From positions 1,674,001 to 1,738,000 of the forward strand of contig NZ_LT629703.1 of the NCBI RefSeq assembly GCF_900103365.1: a stretch of DNA of 64,000 nucleotides, read 5' to 3'. The notes beneath the pieces were generated by a model. It saw only the letters and a program-made list of their open reading frames with translations, had not been told where the DNA came from and did not search any database. Positions 1 to 8,794 of this stretch are shown in pieces; the first letter of the stretch is position 1, and each line of letters starts with the position of its first letter. The DNA comes from Afipia sp. GAS231 (lineage in GTDB: Bacteria > Pseudomonadota > Alphaproteobacteria > Rhizobiales > Xanthobacteraceae). Made by a program: the position numbers and the translations under genes.

Positions 1-639
1 GACAATACGCTGCTCGGGCCGGTGTTTCAGCGGCCGATCGAACACGGCGCGGATCTTTCGTTGTACTCGCTAACCAAATATATCGGCGGTCATTCCGACT
101 TGATCGCGGGCGCTGCGCTCGGCTCAAGAGCCCTCATGAAAGACGTCAAAGCGTTGCGAGGCGCCATCGGCACCCAACTGGACCCCCATTCCTGCTGGAT
201 GATCAGCCGGTCGCTCGAAACACTGAGCATCCGCATGGAAAAAGCTGACAGAAACGCGCGGCTCGTGGCGGATTACCTGCGCGACCACGCCAAGGTCGCG
301 AAGGTCCATTACCTTGCTCACCACGAAGAGGCCTCCCCCGCCGGCCGTCTGTTCGCGAGGCAGTGCACCGGCGCGGGCTCCACGTTCTCGTTCGACATTG
401 TCGGCGGCCAAGCTGCCGCATTCAAATTCTTGAACGCGCTGCAAATCTTCAAGCTGGCGGTGAGCCTGGGCGGCACCGAGTCGCTTGCCAGCCTGCCCGC
501 AAGCATGACCCACTCCGGCGTTCCGGCTGACATCCGCCAAAAAATAGGTGTTCTCAACTCCACGATCCGGCTGTCGATCGGCATCGAACACCCGTCCGAT
601 CTGATCGCGGACATCACGCAGGCTTTGAACGAGGCATAG
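1..639 (+). CDS. PLP-dependent Cys/Met metabolism enzyme, 5' end outside the window
   Basis: This is the C-terminal half (212 codons) of a cystathionine gamma-synthase/lyase-type enzyme; the family is usually about 390-400 residues, so the start lies outside the window. The reading frame is open from base 1. The segment [11 protein letters not shown] holds the Schiff-base lysine of the family (usual form SxTKYxxGHSD), and SLGGTESL is the typical C-terminal substrate-carboxylate region. Family members make or break C-S bonds of cystathionine, homocysteine or methionine in the cytoplasm. Which reaction this one performs cannot be told from this part; methionine gamma-lyase and O-succinylhomoserine sulfhydrylase are also possible. 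Confidence 0.9.
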   Translation, partial: DNTLLGPVFQRPIEHGADLSLYSLTKYIGGHSDLIAGAALGSRALMKDVKALRGAIGTQLDPHSCWMISRSLETLSIRMEKADRNARLVADYLRDHAKVAKVHYLAHHEEASPAGRLFARQCTGAGSTFSFDIVGGQAAAFKFLNALQIFKLAVSLGGTESLASLPASMTHSGVPADIRQKIGVLNSTIRLSIGIEHPSDLIADITQALNEA

Positions 640-1067
640 CTGCACTCCTTGCTGAGAACCGTGTAAGAACCGACTGCGGCCTTTGAAAGCGGACGTGTAG
701 GTCTGCCCTGTGCCATTAACTGCCAAAATATGACGTCAGCGGTTAGTCTGCTCTTCCCTCAACAGTACCTGCTTGGTACGCGGTCAACGACTATCCAACA
801 CGCTTACCCGCAGACACCGAGAGACGCATCACCTATGGTGCACGCGCGCATGCGATAAAGGGGCACGTGCCAAAGTAACTGAGGCAGCTCTGGGTCAATC
901 TCGACATTCTGACCATGCGCCTATCGCTCCGGTCTACCCCCGGAAGCAGACAAGTTCAGGGCCGGTAGGCACTTCGCAAAAGTGCCAAACTCGGACATCG
1001 TGGACGCAACTCGCTCAAATAAACAGGCTGTCAAAAAGAAAAAACCGCCCGGAGGCAACTTCTCAAT
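640..1067. other. non-coding stretch with dispersed-repeat scraps
   Basis: No convincing gene is visible on either strand. Around 960-1010 there is a short string (AAAGTGCCAAACTCGGACAT) similar to one near 4325, of the kind scattered through Bradyrhizobium intergenic regions. A possible RNA gene was looked for and not found. Confidence 0.5.
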
Positions 1068-1253
1068 TCAAACTTGATGTAATTTTTTGGTCAGTTCGTC
1101 TTTGATTTCTCGTGCCTGTTCTTCGGTGAACCCTACCGCTGGTCGGCCGCCTTCCAAGCTTGCCGGGCCTCGGCCATGCCTGTCCCAAACCATCCAGTGC
1201 GTGGTTCCTTTCCTTACAAGATAGCGCGTCAAATAAGGGGTTTGGTCAGTCAT
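1068..1253 (-). CDS. small hypothetical protein, 61 residues
   Basis: A short basic and acidic soluble protein beginning MTDQTPYLTRYLV. This start is chosen because GAGGGAAAA lies directly upstream; a longer reading to 1376 has a much less protein-like N-terminus. The central WMVWDRHGRGPA segment and the C-terminal helix rich in E and K suggest a folded domain, but I do not recognise the family. No signal peptide or membrane segment. It precedes a PilZ gene on the same strand, with a gap of about 130 nt separating the two genes. Confidence 0.6.
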   Translation of the reverse strand: MTDQTPYLTRYLVRKGTTHWMVWDRHGRGPASLEGGRPAVGFTEEQAREIKDELTKKLHQV

Positions 1254-1390
1254 TTTTCCCTCAGCTCCACGGCGATTATTCATCGATCCATTGACCGATT
1301 TGCTGCATCCCACCGTCGTCGCTTCGTAAATTTCGCCCGCATCTTTCTTAAGCATATTTTCGAGAAGGCTAGTCACCTAATGGCGCCGGC

Positions 1391-1645
1391 CTAATCGAAA
1401 GCGACGCCGATCCGGAAATCTCTGCGCCAGACCACATGGCAAGGAAGTTTCAATCCGTGATCCGGTATTGCTAATGTAAATGTCGCCGGGATCTCCCTTT
1501 GATCGGAGACCTCGATTGCCGCGCCAGTGATCGATAGGTCGCGGACCGTACAAGGAATTTTGTCGCCGCCGTACTCGATCTTGGCAGGCTTCATCACACG
1601 GTGACGGGGTGCAATCCTGGTTTCGGCCACTCGAATAGCTCTCAA
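1391..1645 (-). CDS. PilZ domain protein
   Basis: A stand-alone PilZ domain of 84 residues. The c-di-GMP-binding signature is visible: an arginine-rich RIAPRHR near the N-terminus (RxxxR) and DLSITGAAI (D/NxSxxG), followed by the beta-barrel ending in HVVWRRDFRIGVAF. PilZ proteins bind c-di-GMP and usually alter motility or exopolysaccharide by protein contact; the partner here is unknown. It is the best preserved of three PilZ-like genes within 3 kb. Confidence 0.85.
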   Translation of the reverse strand: MRAIRVAETRIAPRHRVMKPAKIEYGGDKIPCTVRDLSITGAAIEVSDQREIPATFTLAIPDHGLKLPCHVVWRRDFRIGVAFD

Positions 1646-1738
1646 GAGTACGAGAATTGTTGTTCGAAATAGCAGTCCTTGAATGGGTCGAAGATTTGGC
1701 GAGGGATTGATGAACTGATCAGCTCAAGGCCCCAGCAA

Positions 1739-1960
1739 TCACTCCCAATCACTTCCGTATTCTTCGGTCTTTTGACTGATCCAAAGCAAAGCAGCCCTGC
1801 AATCGAACCAAACCAGCCGCTCTTCTTCGGCGCCGCCGTCAGACGTCATGTGCAGAAGAAACTCGTTCTCGCCGATCCTTAAAAGGGTATCGCGCGCCTG
1901 TTGTTCTACAAGCGTTTTGGTATCAAGAAATGGATAGGTGCGAGAAGAAATAAGTTGCAT
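1739..1960 (-). CDS. small hypothetical protein, 73 residues
   Basis: A short acidic protein (MQLISSRTYPFLDTKTL...) with a repeated-looking LLRIGENEFLLHMTSDGG core and a C-terminal WFDCRAALLWI helix. I do not recognise a characterised family. The composition is protein-like and no membrane segment is present. The ribosome binding site is weak. The gene lies alone between two PilZ-like loci. Confidence 0.55.
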   Translation of the reverse strand: MQLISSRTYPFLDTKTLVEQQARDTLLRIGENEFLLHMTSDGGAEEERLVWFDCRAALLWISQKTEEYGSDWE

Positions 1961-2013
1961 GACGAATCGATGCCGTCAAAAAAAATGACTTATCCCACTA
2001 TGTAGGCGAACGG

Positions 2014-2313
2014 TTAAGAAGCCCTGAAGGTAACTAGTTTGCACGGGAGAAAGCGCTCTTCGCCAACAAGAAATGGCCGACCGCTCTGGCTCAATTGCGC
2101 ATCCGGCACCGGCGGGTCGATGTCCGCTCTGGGGGTCAAAAGCTGAAGTCGGCTAGCCGACGGCGACTTCCGCTTATCCGACACATCCAGCACTGTACAG
2201 GGGCGTCGCCAGGTACCGTCGATTGCCATCATGTTGGCGGTAATCCCCTTCTCAAATACGACCCGACGTGCCTTGCGCTGCTCCATGCCGACGAACCGCC
2301 GAATTGAAAACAC
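2014..2313 (-). pseudogene. broken PilZ gene
   Basis: The first about 45 residues (MEQRKARRVVFEKGITANMM... then PCTVLDVSD) match the N-terminal half of a PilZ domain, with the RKARR basic patch and the start of the D/NxSxxG loop. Immediately after DVSD the frame leaves the PilZ pattern and runs into sequence that resembles a dispersed intergenic repeat (TPRADIDPPVPDAQ). In the next frame only a few residues (SGSRRRL) continue before a stop. I read this as a frameshifted and truncated copy, unlikely to bind c-di-GMP. Confidence 0.6.
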
Positions 2314-2402
2314 CGGATCTGCGACAGGTTTCCTTACGTAATACCCTCGCGGGACCTTGGGGTCGAACCGCGATCAGTCAATAGGCTAACTAATGGCAGT
2401 TA

Positions 2403-3474
2403 ATGATTGGTCGAAGCCCGAACGTAAGCTTGGGGGCTCTCCTTTGTGAATTAATTCTGCCGATTTTCGATAGCGATTGGGGATCGGTTTCGGTGATGGG
2501 CACCTCACTATTCGTCGATGGGTCGCCCGTCGATCGATCCGGAATTGATGATCCGGATGCTGGTCGTGGGGTATGTGTTTGCGATCCGCTCGGAGCGGCT
2601 GATTTGCCGTGAAGTGCAGGTGAACTTGGCCTATCGCTGGTTCTGCAAGCTCGGTATCGAGGACGCTATCCCGGATCATTCGGCATTTTCGCGCGCCTGC
2701 AACGAGCGTTTTCGTGAAGGGGATGTTTTCCGCGGGATGTTTGAGCGGGTCGTCGAGGCGTGCATCGCGGCCGGTCTGGTTGGCGGCGAAGGCTTTGCCG
2801 TCGATGCGAGCCTGATCCAGGCAGATGCCAACAAGCAGCGCTCGATTGCGGGTCAGGACTGGCGCAGGGACCGCGATCCCAAGAGATCCAGCCGCGCGGT
2901 GAGGGAGTATCTGACGACCCTCGACGATACGGCGTGGGGAGCCGCCAGCGACGTTGTGCCGAAGTTCGTCTCGCCATCCGACCCTGCGGCCCAGTGGACC
3001 GGAGCGCACAAGGGGCCGGCATTCTTCGCTTACTCCGACAACTATCTCATCGACGTGAAGTTCGGCGTCATCGTTGACGTCGAGGCCTCCCGCTCCATTC
3101 GCCAGGCCGAGGTCGGAGCGGCGAGGACTATGATTGAGCGAACGGAGGAGCGCTTTGGTCTCAAGCCGGAGCGGCTTGTCGGGGATACCGCCTGCGGGGC
3201 GGCTCCGATGCTGAATTGGCTGGTCGAGGAGAAGGGTATCGCGCCACATATCCCTGTGTTCGACAAGTCGAAGCGAGATGATGGCACCTTCTCGCGCGGC
3301 GACTTTCGATACGATCCGACCAGCGACGTCTACCACTGCCCGGGCGGAAAGCGGCTCGGAACGAGCGGCACCGTGCACGAGGGCAAGACGCTTCTGTATC
3401 GCGCCAGCAAGCTCGACTGCGATCTATGCCCACTCAAACCGCAGTGCTGCCGGGCCCGGTACTTCCAAGATTGA
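2403..3474 (+). pseudogene. IS1182-family transposase, decayed
   Basis: Remains of a DDE transposase closely related to the intact one at 14.2-15.6 kb. The long reading from 2518 (MGRPSIDPELMIRM...) covers the central domain with the first two catalytic aspartates (in AVDASLIQADANK and VGDTACGAA). Upstream, GALLCELIL in another frame is the altered N-terminus, with a deletion and frameshift before APHYSSMGRPS. The C-terminal part carrying the catalytic glutamate is missing after KPQCCR. No terminal repeats remain, so it cannot be active. Confidence 0.85.
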
Positions 3475-3845
3475 ACCGAAAATCTCCCACTGCGGAGTCT
3501 CAGGTTAAGTTCCGGGCGAGGAACACGCGGGGTGTTGCGAAACTACGACAGCACTAAGGGCGAACAACTCGCTTCGTCTCGCCCAGCGCGCGCAGGGCCT
3601 CTACGCCTGAGGTTTTCTGATGTTGGGTTTGGTCCAGGTCGCCGCCCGCGCGCCACAGCGGTCATGGTTGGAAATATGCACCGACCAGCCGAGGCTGAGG
3701 TCCGGTTGGGGTCAATCGCGTCGGATTGAGCCTTCGCCATCCAATTCCGGTCCGCCCAGAGCGGACATCGCCATGCCGCCCGGCAAGTTGACCAAGCCGG
3801 GCGGGTAGTTTTGGTTGGGGTCGGCCGGTTGAGCCGAGTACTCGG
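3475..3845. other. non-coding stretch with repeat scraps
   Basis: No supported gene. The stretch continues the decayed IS region and contains short dispersed-repeat pieces (for example GAGCGGACATCGCCATG near 3758) and a strong hairpin described separately. A 65-codon reading on the minus strand overlaps the hairpin and was not accepted. Confidence 0.5.
3776..3804. terminator. strong hairpin downstream of a PilZ gene
   Basis: Perfect 9-bp arms CCGCCCGGC and GCCGGGCGG around an 11-nt loop. It sits about 40 nt past the stop codon of the minus-strand PilZ gene. On that strand no clear U-tract follows, so it could be a weak terminator or just a REP-like palindrome. Confidence 0.5.
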
Positions 3846-4109
3846 CTACGCGACGTTCGGCTCGTTCAATCGATCGAACGTAACGCCCAAACACCTTGGC
3901 TTGCGCCAAACAACGTAGCAGTGCTGGCTGAGATGACCATTAGCCATCAGCAATGTAATCTCGTGGGGGACTGAAGCGGCGCTTGAGACGTCCAAAGCCG
4001 CGCCAATGGCGGAAATATTTCGAATCGTACAACTGACCTCGCCGCCGTCAAACGCAATGGTCGCGTTCCGCTTTACGCTATGTCGCGGCATTGTTCGGCG
4101 CTCGACCAT
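3846..4109 (-). CDS. PilZ domain protein
   Basis: A single PilZ domain of 87 residues. MVERRTMPRHSVKRNATIAF carries the basic RxxxR-type patch, RNISAIGAALDV is the N/DxSxxG motif, and HCYVVWRKPRCLGVTF closes the barrel. The start at MVERR fits the family better than the longer reading to 4241, whose N-terminus is not PilZ-like; MPRHS six codons later is an alternative. It should bind c-di-GMP in the cytoplasm. No partner gene is adjacent. Confidence 0.85.
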   Translation of the reverse strand: MVERRTMPRHSVKRNATIAFDGGEVSCTIRNISAIGAALDVSSAASVPHEITLLMANGHLSQHCYVVWRKPRCLGVTFDRLNEPNVA

Positions 4110-4463
4110 AGTTCGAGTCTGCCGCGAAACCGTCAAAACTTGCTGAACGGCACTATTACATTTGGTTGGAAACCCCGGAACCCGTCTGGGCCTCGTCAAA
4201 ATCCCCGCTCTGGGTACCTGCTCAAGTCCGTTCGGAGTCAAAAGTTGCCCTGACGGCCCCGAAATCCGACTACCGTTCTATCCTGACAACAATAATGCCT
4301 ACGCGACCCGCTATTTCGGTTTCGTGCCAAACTCGGAAGAAGGCAGGGTGAAGCAAATCTCGTCCGAGATGCCCTGATTTCTTGTGCAGGTCAAACCAGC
4401 TTGAACCCTAACCTTCGCGTTCGAATGGCTACTTAGGGACCCGCCAGGATTAGCTTGCATCGG
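4110..4463. other. non-coding stretch
   Basis: No convincing gene on either strand. The middle (about 4190-4380) has a mosaic of short strings seen elsewhere in the window, including GTGCCAAACTCGG near 4325 (compare 980-1000), which suggests decayed repeat sequence. Confidence 0.45.
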
Positions 4464-4562
4464 CTAGGGGGCAATCCAAACTCCCACGCCAATCATCGCC
4501 AGGGCTACAATGACAATGAAGAGATCGGTCTGGAGCCAGGCAGGAATGCGATTCTGGGTCAT
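4464..4562 (-). CDS. 32-residue single-span membrane peptide
   Basis: A very short gene encoding MTQNRIPAWLQTDLF followed by a continuous hydrophobic span (IVIVALAMIGVGVWI) and AP at the end. An AGGA ribosome binding site lies about eight bases before the ATG. The peptide should insert in the inner membrane with a short polar N-terminus. A CRP-like palindrome (4616-4635) lies 53 nt upstream, which supports a real transcript. Function is unknown. Confidence 0.65.
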   Translation of the reverse strand: MTQNRIPAWLQTDLFIVIVALAMIGVGVWIAP

Positions 4563-4606
4563 AGCTGCGATCCTCCGCGCCCCGCTGAACTTTTATCAAG
4601 ACCACG

Positions 4607-4759
4607 TTACGCTGATGTGTGAGGCATTTCACACATGACACAATATTTATCGAGCAAAGCTAACCTTTCAGAAATATCTCGCCTTCCTTGCGTCTGGGCA
4701 TGCACTGCAATTGCGCTAGCGATCAGCGGCCATACAATACCGCCTCCGACGAGAGCCAT
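4607..4759 (-). pseudogene. signal-peptide remnant of a solute-binding protein
   Basis: The reading MALVGGGIVWPLIASAIAVHAQ, preceded in frame by KRRAF, closely resembles the signal peptide of the widespread (M)RRRxFIxLLGGAAxxWPLxARAQ solute-binding proteins of this group. After about 25 residues the similarity ends and the frame stops. No start codon precedes KRRAF. I read it as a leftover 5' fragment; a tiny secreted peptide starting at the ATG is the alternative. Its last codons coincide with the palindrome at 4616-4635. Confidence 0.4.
4616..4635. promoter_or_regulatory. CRP-like palindromic operator
   Basis: TGTGA-N6-TCACA inside the longer palindrome TGTGTGAGGCATTTCACACA. The same core, GTGTGARGCATTTCACAC, recurs at 63237-63256. 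Each copy stands about 55-60 nt upstream of a minus-strand gene for a small membrane protein. The pattern is the consensus of CRP/FNR-family activators; which regulator uses it here is inference. Confidence 0.6.
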
Positions 4760-5030
4760 GAAAGCGCGTCGTTTCCCAAGCTCAATGTGGTTATCCGCCG
4801 ACTTGAGAGCTAAGCACTAGCTGTCAAAACGAAGGCCTCAACCCACGGCTGAGAGCAACGCGCGCCCGACGCGCGAAGAGCTCGCCACGGATCGTCGGGC
4901 AAACAGCCGCGTGGGGGAACAAAAGTCAGCGAAATTGATTGAGGTTGAAGACTAAGCCAACCAGCGCGGCGCGTAGGGGACCGATGGGAGTGACTTGTCG
5001 GGCTCTGGCTGAAGGCGAAGGTCACCAGTA

Positions 5031-5189
5031 ATGCCGAAAGAGCGCAAGGGTGCGCCTCCACCAGGTCGCGGTTTCTGGATCTTTATAGCTTGTTGCGCCT
5101 TGGGCGCGATTACCCTCGTGGCCCTTTTGCTTGGCGGTGAAATTCAAGGTGAACGCGTCGGACCCAATATCGAACACCAGTCGAAATGA
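5031..5189 (+). CDS. 52-residue membrane peptide
   Basis: MPKERKGAPPPGRGFWIFI leads into a hydrophobic span (about residues 15-35, WIFIACCALGAITLVALLL) and a polar tail ending EHQSK. AAGG motifs precede the ATG at a usable distance. Proline-rich basic N-terminus and one membrane span predict an inner-membrane peptide with its N-terminus in the cytoplasm. It lies 34 nt before the next plus-strand gene, possibly in one transcript. Family not recognised. Confidence 0.6.
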   Translation: MPKERKGAPPPGRGFWIFIACCALGAITLVALLLGGEIQGERVGPNIEHQSK

Positions 5190-5223
5190 TTGACCAGGCC
5201 ACACCTTAACGACGAGAATTGCG

Positions 5224-5478
5224 ATGGCGAAAACGCCAGGCAAACATGAACCGATTAAATCGATCTCCAAAGAGGAACGCGAAGCTCGCAAGGCGTTTCG
5301 TCAAGCCGATGCCACAACGGCAATGAATGAGCACGATACTGCGCAGAACGCATTTGCTAAAAATCACGAGCGGCTAAAGGCAGAGCGCTTGGTACGGGAG
5401 GCCGCCGCGCCGCCTGCAGCAGCAACAAAACCAAAGCCTAAAAGGAAGGAAACAGCCAAGCATCGCCCGGTCGATTGA
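5224..5478 (+). CDS. hypothetical charged protein, 84 residues
   Basis: A highly charged, lysine- and alanine-rich protein (MAKTPGKHEPIKSISKEERE...). The middle is helical by composition (EREARKAFRQADATTAMNEHDTAQNAF) and the tail is a basic Pro-Lys segment (KPKPKRKETAKHRP). It may bind nucleic acid through the tail, but that is inference from composition. Follows the 52-residue membrane peptide gene closely. Confidence 0.55.
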   Translation: MAKTPGKHEPIKSISKEEREARKAFRQADATTAMNEHDTAQNAFAKNHERLKAERLVREAAAPPAAATKPKPKRKETAKHRPVD

Positions 5479-5666
5479 TGAAACGAAAGTTGCAAAAGCC
5501 GCTAAGCGCGAATGGACTGAAGATGGACTTCGTAATCTGCGGCGACTTGCGAACCAGGAAGTCGGTCTCGGGCAATCGCAAGGCTCACCCTGGACGGCGG
5601 ACGACGCGTCACGAAGGTGACGCTGGTCACCTAAATGGCGTGCGAATAAAGGTCGCGCTTGATTTC

Positions 5667-6791
5667 TCAGTGTGTGTGAAGTTGAGGCAGATGGCGCTGT
5701 TCCGAATCGGCCGCCGACGTGTTCTTGCGCGATTTATAGAAACGAAGGACTGTCCGTGACGTCTCGGTGTTGAGGCGTGAAAACTCTTCTCGCATATGAT
5801 CCAGGTCTAGCGCAGAGATCCGATGATCTTTTGCAGCAAGAAAGAGAAGAGACATCGTCGTCACCCACTCAAAGTTGAGGGCTTTGCCGAGGATCATAAT
5901 CATCTCTCGGCTAGTATCAAGAAGCGCTCGCTCCACCACGTCCACCGGCAAAGAGCATAGTATTGAAAGTCCGACTGTGGTTTCTTCGAATTTGTGGAAA
6001 CGGGCATATTCCAGAATGCTGCTTTCATTCAAATCGCCACGTCCATGCCGGGCCGCTACGAGCTTCTTTGCATTAAAGTAACTCATCGAAGCCGGGCCGA
6101 ACTTTGACTGGAGCGCCCCGGTGACGTCGATTACCGAGGTCTGAATTTGGCTCCATAGATCTGGACGCTCCCACTCAAGTTTTCGCCTTACATCGTCCGA
6201 TGCTTTTGCAATCAATTGCTGGAAAATATGTCTCGGAATGTCCTTCCGAAGGCCGAGTTGTTCGGCGAGAATTGAATCGGCCTCTGAGCGCTTGATCATA
6301 TGCAAAAAGCCGAAATCAGAAAACCGAGCACCGTCGTTCGTCGCAACTGAATTCACGACCTCCCGGTTGCCTCGCGTTACGAGTTCGTCCGTTACCACGA
6401 CGGGAAGAGAATGTCGTTTGGTGATTGCTAGAAGGTGCGACTGGCCTTTGGTTCTGATATTTGAGACCAACGTCTTGGCATCGAGCCGAGTGGAGTGCTG
6501 AAGCATCGGGCCAGCAACTTCAATGGAATTGTCAAAAGCAAGTTTCTTGACGAGGTTTATGGAGGCATTGTCGGTGCGGAGCAGTCGCTTGGCGAGCTGC
6601 GCTCGAGCGGCCACTTCAATTTCGTCTGCCAATCGTCCGATGACCTCGCCGAAAATCCAAATCTCGTCCTCAGTATACCGGCCGGCTATCAGCAAATCGG
6701 TAGCATGCCAAAGCGCTCGCAGCCGGCTCTCGGCCGATCCTCGCGAGACGGCCTCCTCTAGCTCCTGCAGAAATGACCCTGATTCAATCAT
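5667..6791 (-). CDS. DUF2336 domain protein
   Basis: A 374-residue soluble, mostly helical protein of the DUF2336 family, common in several copies in Bradyrhizobium and relatives. Typical features are the N-terminal FLQELEEAVSRGSAESRLRAL, the middle LVTRGNREVVNSVATNDGARFS repeat-like unit, and a C-terminal EEFSRLNTETSRTVLRFY. The fold is expected to be HEAT-like alpha-helical repeats; no activity is established. The start at MIESGSF is chosen by family resemblance; MLGQ four codons earlier or a reading to 6989 are possible. Confidence 0.8.
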   Translation of the reverse strand: MIESGSFLQELEEAVSRGSAESRLRALWHATDLLIAGRYTEDEIWIFGEVIGRLADEIEVAARAQLAKRLLRTDNASINLVKKLAFDNSIEVAGPMLQHSTRLDAKTLVSNIRTKGQSHLLAITKRHSLPVVVTDELVTRGNREVVNSVATNDGARFSDFGFLHMIKRSEADSILAEQLGLRKDIPRHIFQQLIAKASDDVRRKLEWERPDLWSQIQTSVIDVTGALQSKFGPASMSYFNAKKLVAARHGRGDLNESSILEYARFHKFEETTVGLSILCSLPVDVVERALLDTSREMIMILGKALNFEWVTTMSLLFLAAKDHRISALDLDHMREEFSRLNTETSRTVLRFYKSRKNTSAADSEQRHLPQLHTH

Positions 6792-7031
6792 TTGGCCCAG
6801 CATCCAAGAATGCTTCGGCCGTTCCAATTTCAGGGAGGAGCCAGCCGACGAAATTTCCGCAAATAATCGCTTCAAAAATCGTATTAGCCGCCGAAGCAGC
6901 CGTGCAACCACAATCTCATGCTGGATCTTGACCGCCAAAAGTAACGCTTGGGTAAACGTGACACGGGCCAACGACCGCCTTGGGCTCACCCGGCCCGGAA
7001 AACATCGGCCGGAGTTCAGGTTTGGATTGGT

Positions 7032-7066
7032 AAACTAGGTGTTATCGAAGAAATCGGCCAGTGGCC
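7032..7066 (+). repeat. 35-nt dispersed repeat, copy 1
   Basis: AAACTAGGTGTTATCGAAG followed by AAATCGGCCAGTGGCC. The same string with few changes occurs near 10109 and near 13957, always in the same orientation and always in a non-coding gap. The origin is not recognised; it may be a conserved IS end. Confidence 0.55.
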
Positions 7067-7149
7067 GAGAAGTCCACAACTCCCCTACGCACCACCGCCT
7101 GCGCGGCCAGGCCCTCGCAATGGCTCAGAGTCAGCAAGAGTTGAATGCG

Positions 7150-7488
7150 TCATCGAGGCAGTCGCGCCGTGTTAGCGATGGCCTCAGCCAAAATTGTCTT
7201 CAACTGCGATCTGCTGAATTCCTCAGGCTGCCCCACCACAGCCCTCCGCGACACTTTCTTTGCCACCGGGCGGGCACAGGCGGCTAATAACGCCAGTCTT
7301 CGCTTCGGCACCGGCCTTATCCTGGGTTTTGCTGTTGGCGGCTTGTGACTACGTTTCAGGCCCAAACGAGTTAGCTTGGCGCTGACTGCGTTGCGGCTGC
7401 ATCCGACACGACGCGCGATCTGTGCCGCGCTCTGCCCCACAGCCCAGAGTTCTTTGAGCAGTGCCAGATGTTTCGCATCCCAGCCCAT
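7150..7488 (-). CDS. GcrA-like cell cycle regulator
   Basis: 112 residues. The first 45 (MGWDAKHLALLKELWAVG, then SAAQIARRVGCSRNAVSAKL and RLGL) are the GcrA helix-turn-helix. The rest is a basic linker and a short C-terminal segment, shorter than canonical GcrA (about 170 residues). GcrA proteins bind sigma-70 RNA polymerase and methylated DNA to control cell-cycle genes in alphaproteobacteria. The short length and accessory context suggest a paralogue rather than the main regulator. Confidence 0.8.
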   Translation of the reverse strand: MGWDAKHLALLKELWAVGQSAAQIARRVGCSRNAVSAKLTRLGLKRSHKPPTAKPRIRPVPKRRLALLAACARPVAKKVSRRAVVGQPEEFSRSQLKTILAEAIANTARLPR

Positions 7489-7864
7489 GGGGATACTATA
7501 CGCCGACTGTCAACCACAGACTAGCCGTCTTTCGGGTTGCCAGGAGCTACAGCACCGGGGTGCGTGGGTTGCTCACTCCGCTACAGCCAGCCGATAATCT
7601 CGTCGGTCGACACAATGAATCGATCAGGGAATCTATCATGGCACGTCCATGGCGAGGTGCCTGAGGCATACGAGCCGCCTTGGGCCACAGGCGACATTCC
7701 ATATTTCGGACGCCTCGCCCGACAGCGCCGCGGGGTAACTTTTCTGCAACCTCTCGCTGGCGGCTTCCCGCCGGCAACATTAGCCCTGCGATTCTTAATC
7801 CTTGCCGTTGCTGCGGCCGCCCACCATCATGGTGCCAATTCTTTATCGGAACCAGGTGATGACG
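7489..7864. other. intergenic region between divergent genes
   Basis: Holds the promoters of the GcrA-like gene (minus) and the glycosyltransferase (plus). No small gene or obvious operator was found. Confidence 0.4.
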
Positions 7865-8692
7865 ATGCCGGGCACGAGTAGTTGGCAGCTCCGCGACGGC
7901 GAGCAAATCGTTGCTTGCAATACAAGCCTGTTCGGTCAAAAGCACTTTTTGATCGGAATCACCCGCGTTCGCAATGAGGCGCCTATTCTCCGAGACACGC
8001 TGAACTACGTCGGCAATCACGTCGATGCGATAGTCGCCTATGATGACGCCAGCACGGATCGAACGCTGGAGATTCTTCGCGAACACCCAAAAGTCGCTCT
8101 GATTGTGACAAATCGGTCGTGGGAAGCGGACATCGAGGCACGCCGGATTGCCGAGGGGCGACATCGCGGGCTTTTGCTTGAGACGGCGCGCGAACATCTG
8201 CAGTTCGACTGGATATTTTGCTTCGACCCGGATGAGCGCGTTACCGGAGATCTACGCGGATTCATGGAAGGGACGCATTCCAGCGATTACGACGGCGTGC
8301 GGATTCAATTGTTCGACGCCTATATGACACCTGGCGATCATGCACCCTATCAAGCCGATCGCGAACTATTGGGTTTTCGTCGTTTCTTCGGCCCGGAACG
8401 GCGAGACATTCTGATGTTGTGGCGAAACCGGTTGGAGTTCATCTTCGCGAAGCGAGAACCGGCCGGCGTAGAACACGTGCGGACCGGTCTCTATTGCCAA
8501 CACTATGGTAAGTCGTTGTCGGTCGACCATTGGGAAGAGACCTGCGACTACTACATACGACACTTTCCGTTCGATACCTACGGACGAAAATGGCTCGAGC
8601 GCAAAGGTCGAGCAATCCACACCCAATCTGACTTCATGCGCCCCTTGTACGAGTGGGGTGACACGCTGTTCGCGAATGCGGTTGAGATGTGA
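7865..8692 (+). CDS. glycosyltransferase family 2-like protein
   Basis: About 275 residues. GITRVRNEAPILRDTL, then IVAYDDASTDRT, is the GT-A nucleotide-sugar fold start with the DD pair, and FDWIFCFDPDERV supplies the DxD-like metal site. No membrane helices, so it acts in the cytoplasm or at the membrane face. The start at MPGTSSW is chosen because AGGTG lies eight bases upstream; ATGs at 7859 and 7829 are alternatives. The donor and acceptor are unknown. It stands alone rather than in a polysaccharide cluster. Confidence 0.75.
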   Translation: MPGTSSWQLRDGEQIVACNTSLFGQKHFLIGITRVRNEAPILRDTLNYVGNHVDAIVAYDDASTDRTLEILREHPKVALIVTNRSWEADIEARRIAEGRHRGLLLETAREHLQFDWIFCFDPDERVTGDLRGFMEGTHSSDYDGVRIQLFDAYMTPGDHAPYQADRELLGFRRFFGPERRDILMLWRNRLEFIFAKREPAGVEHVRTGLYCQHYGKSLSVDHWEETCDYYIRHFPFDTYGRKWLERKGRAIHTQSDFMRPLYEWGDTLFANAVEM

Positions 8693-8794
8693 CCTGTCCG
8701 AAAATCGCCCCGCGCCCATATGACCGCTCGGTTGACAGGCTAACGCCAAGTTTCTCACACAGAGCGCCGCAATATTTTTGGGCGAAACGGTTAG

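Noticed and set aside
2386..3378. 330-codon minus-strand open reading opposite the decayed transposase
   Set aside because: Mirror reading of a high-GC coding region; composition is Arg/Ala-rich and shows no family pattern, while the plus strand clearly encodes transposase.
3712..3909. 65-codon minus-strand reading containing PPGLVNLPGG
   Set aside because: It overlaps the strong hairpin and the end of a real PilZ gene and contains dispersed-repeat sequence; no support for translation.
5475..5759. 94-codon plus-strand reading, and a neighbouring frame with KREWTEDGLRNLRRLA
   Set aside because: The first overlaps the end of the DUF2336 gene and is not protein-like. The second looks somewhat like a DNA-binding fragment but has no start codon and a stop after about 50 residues; at most a relic.
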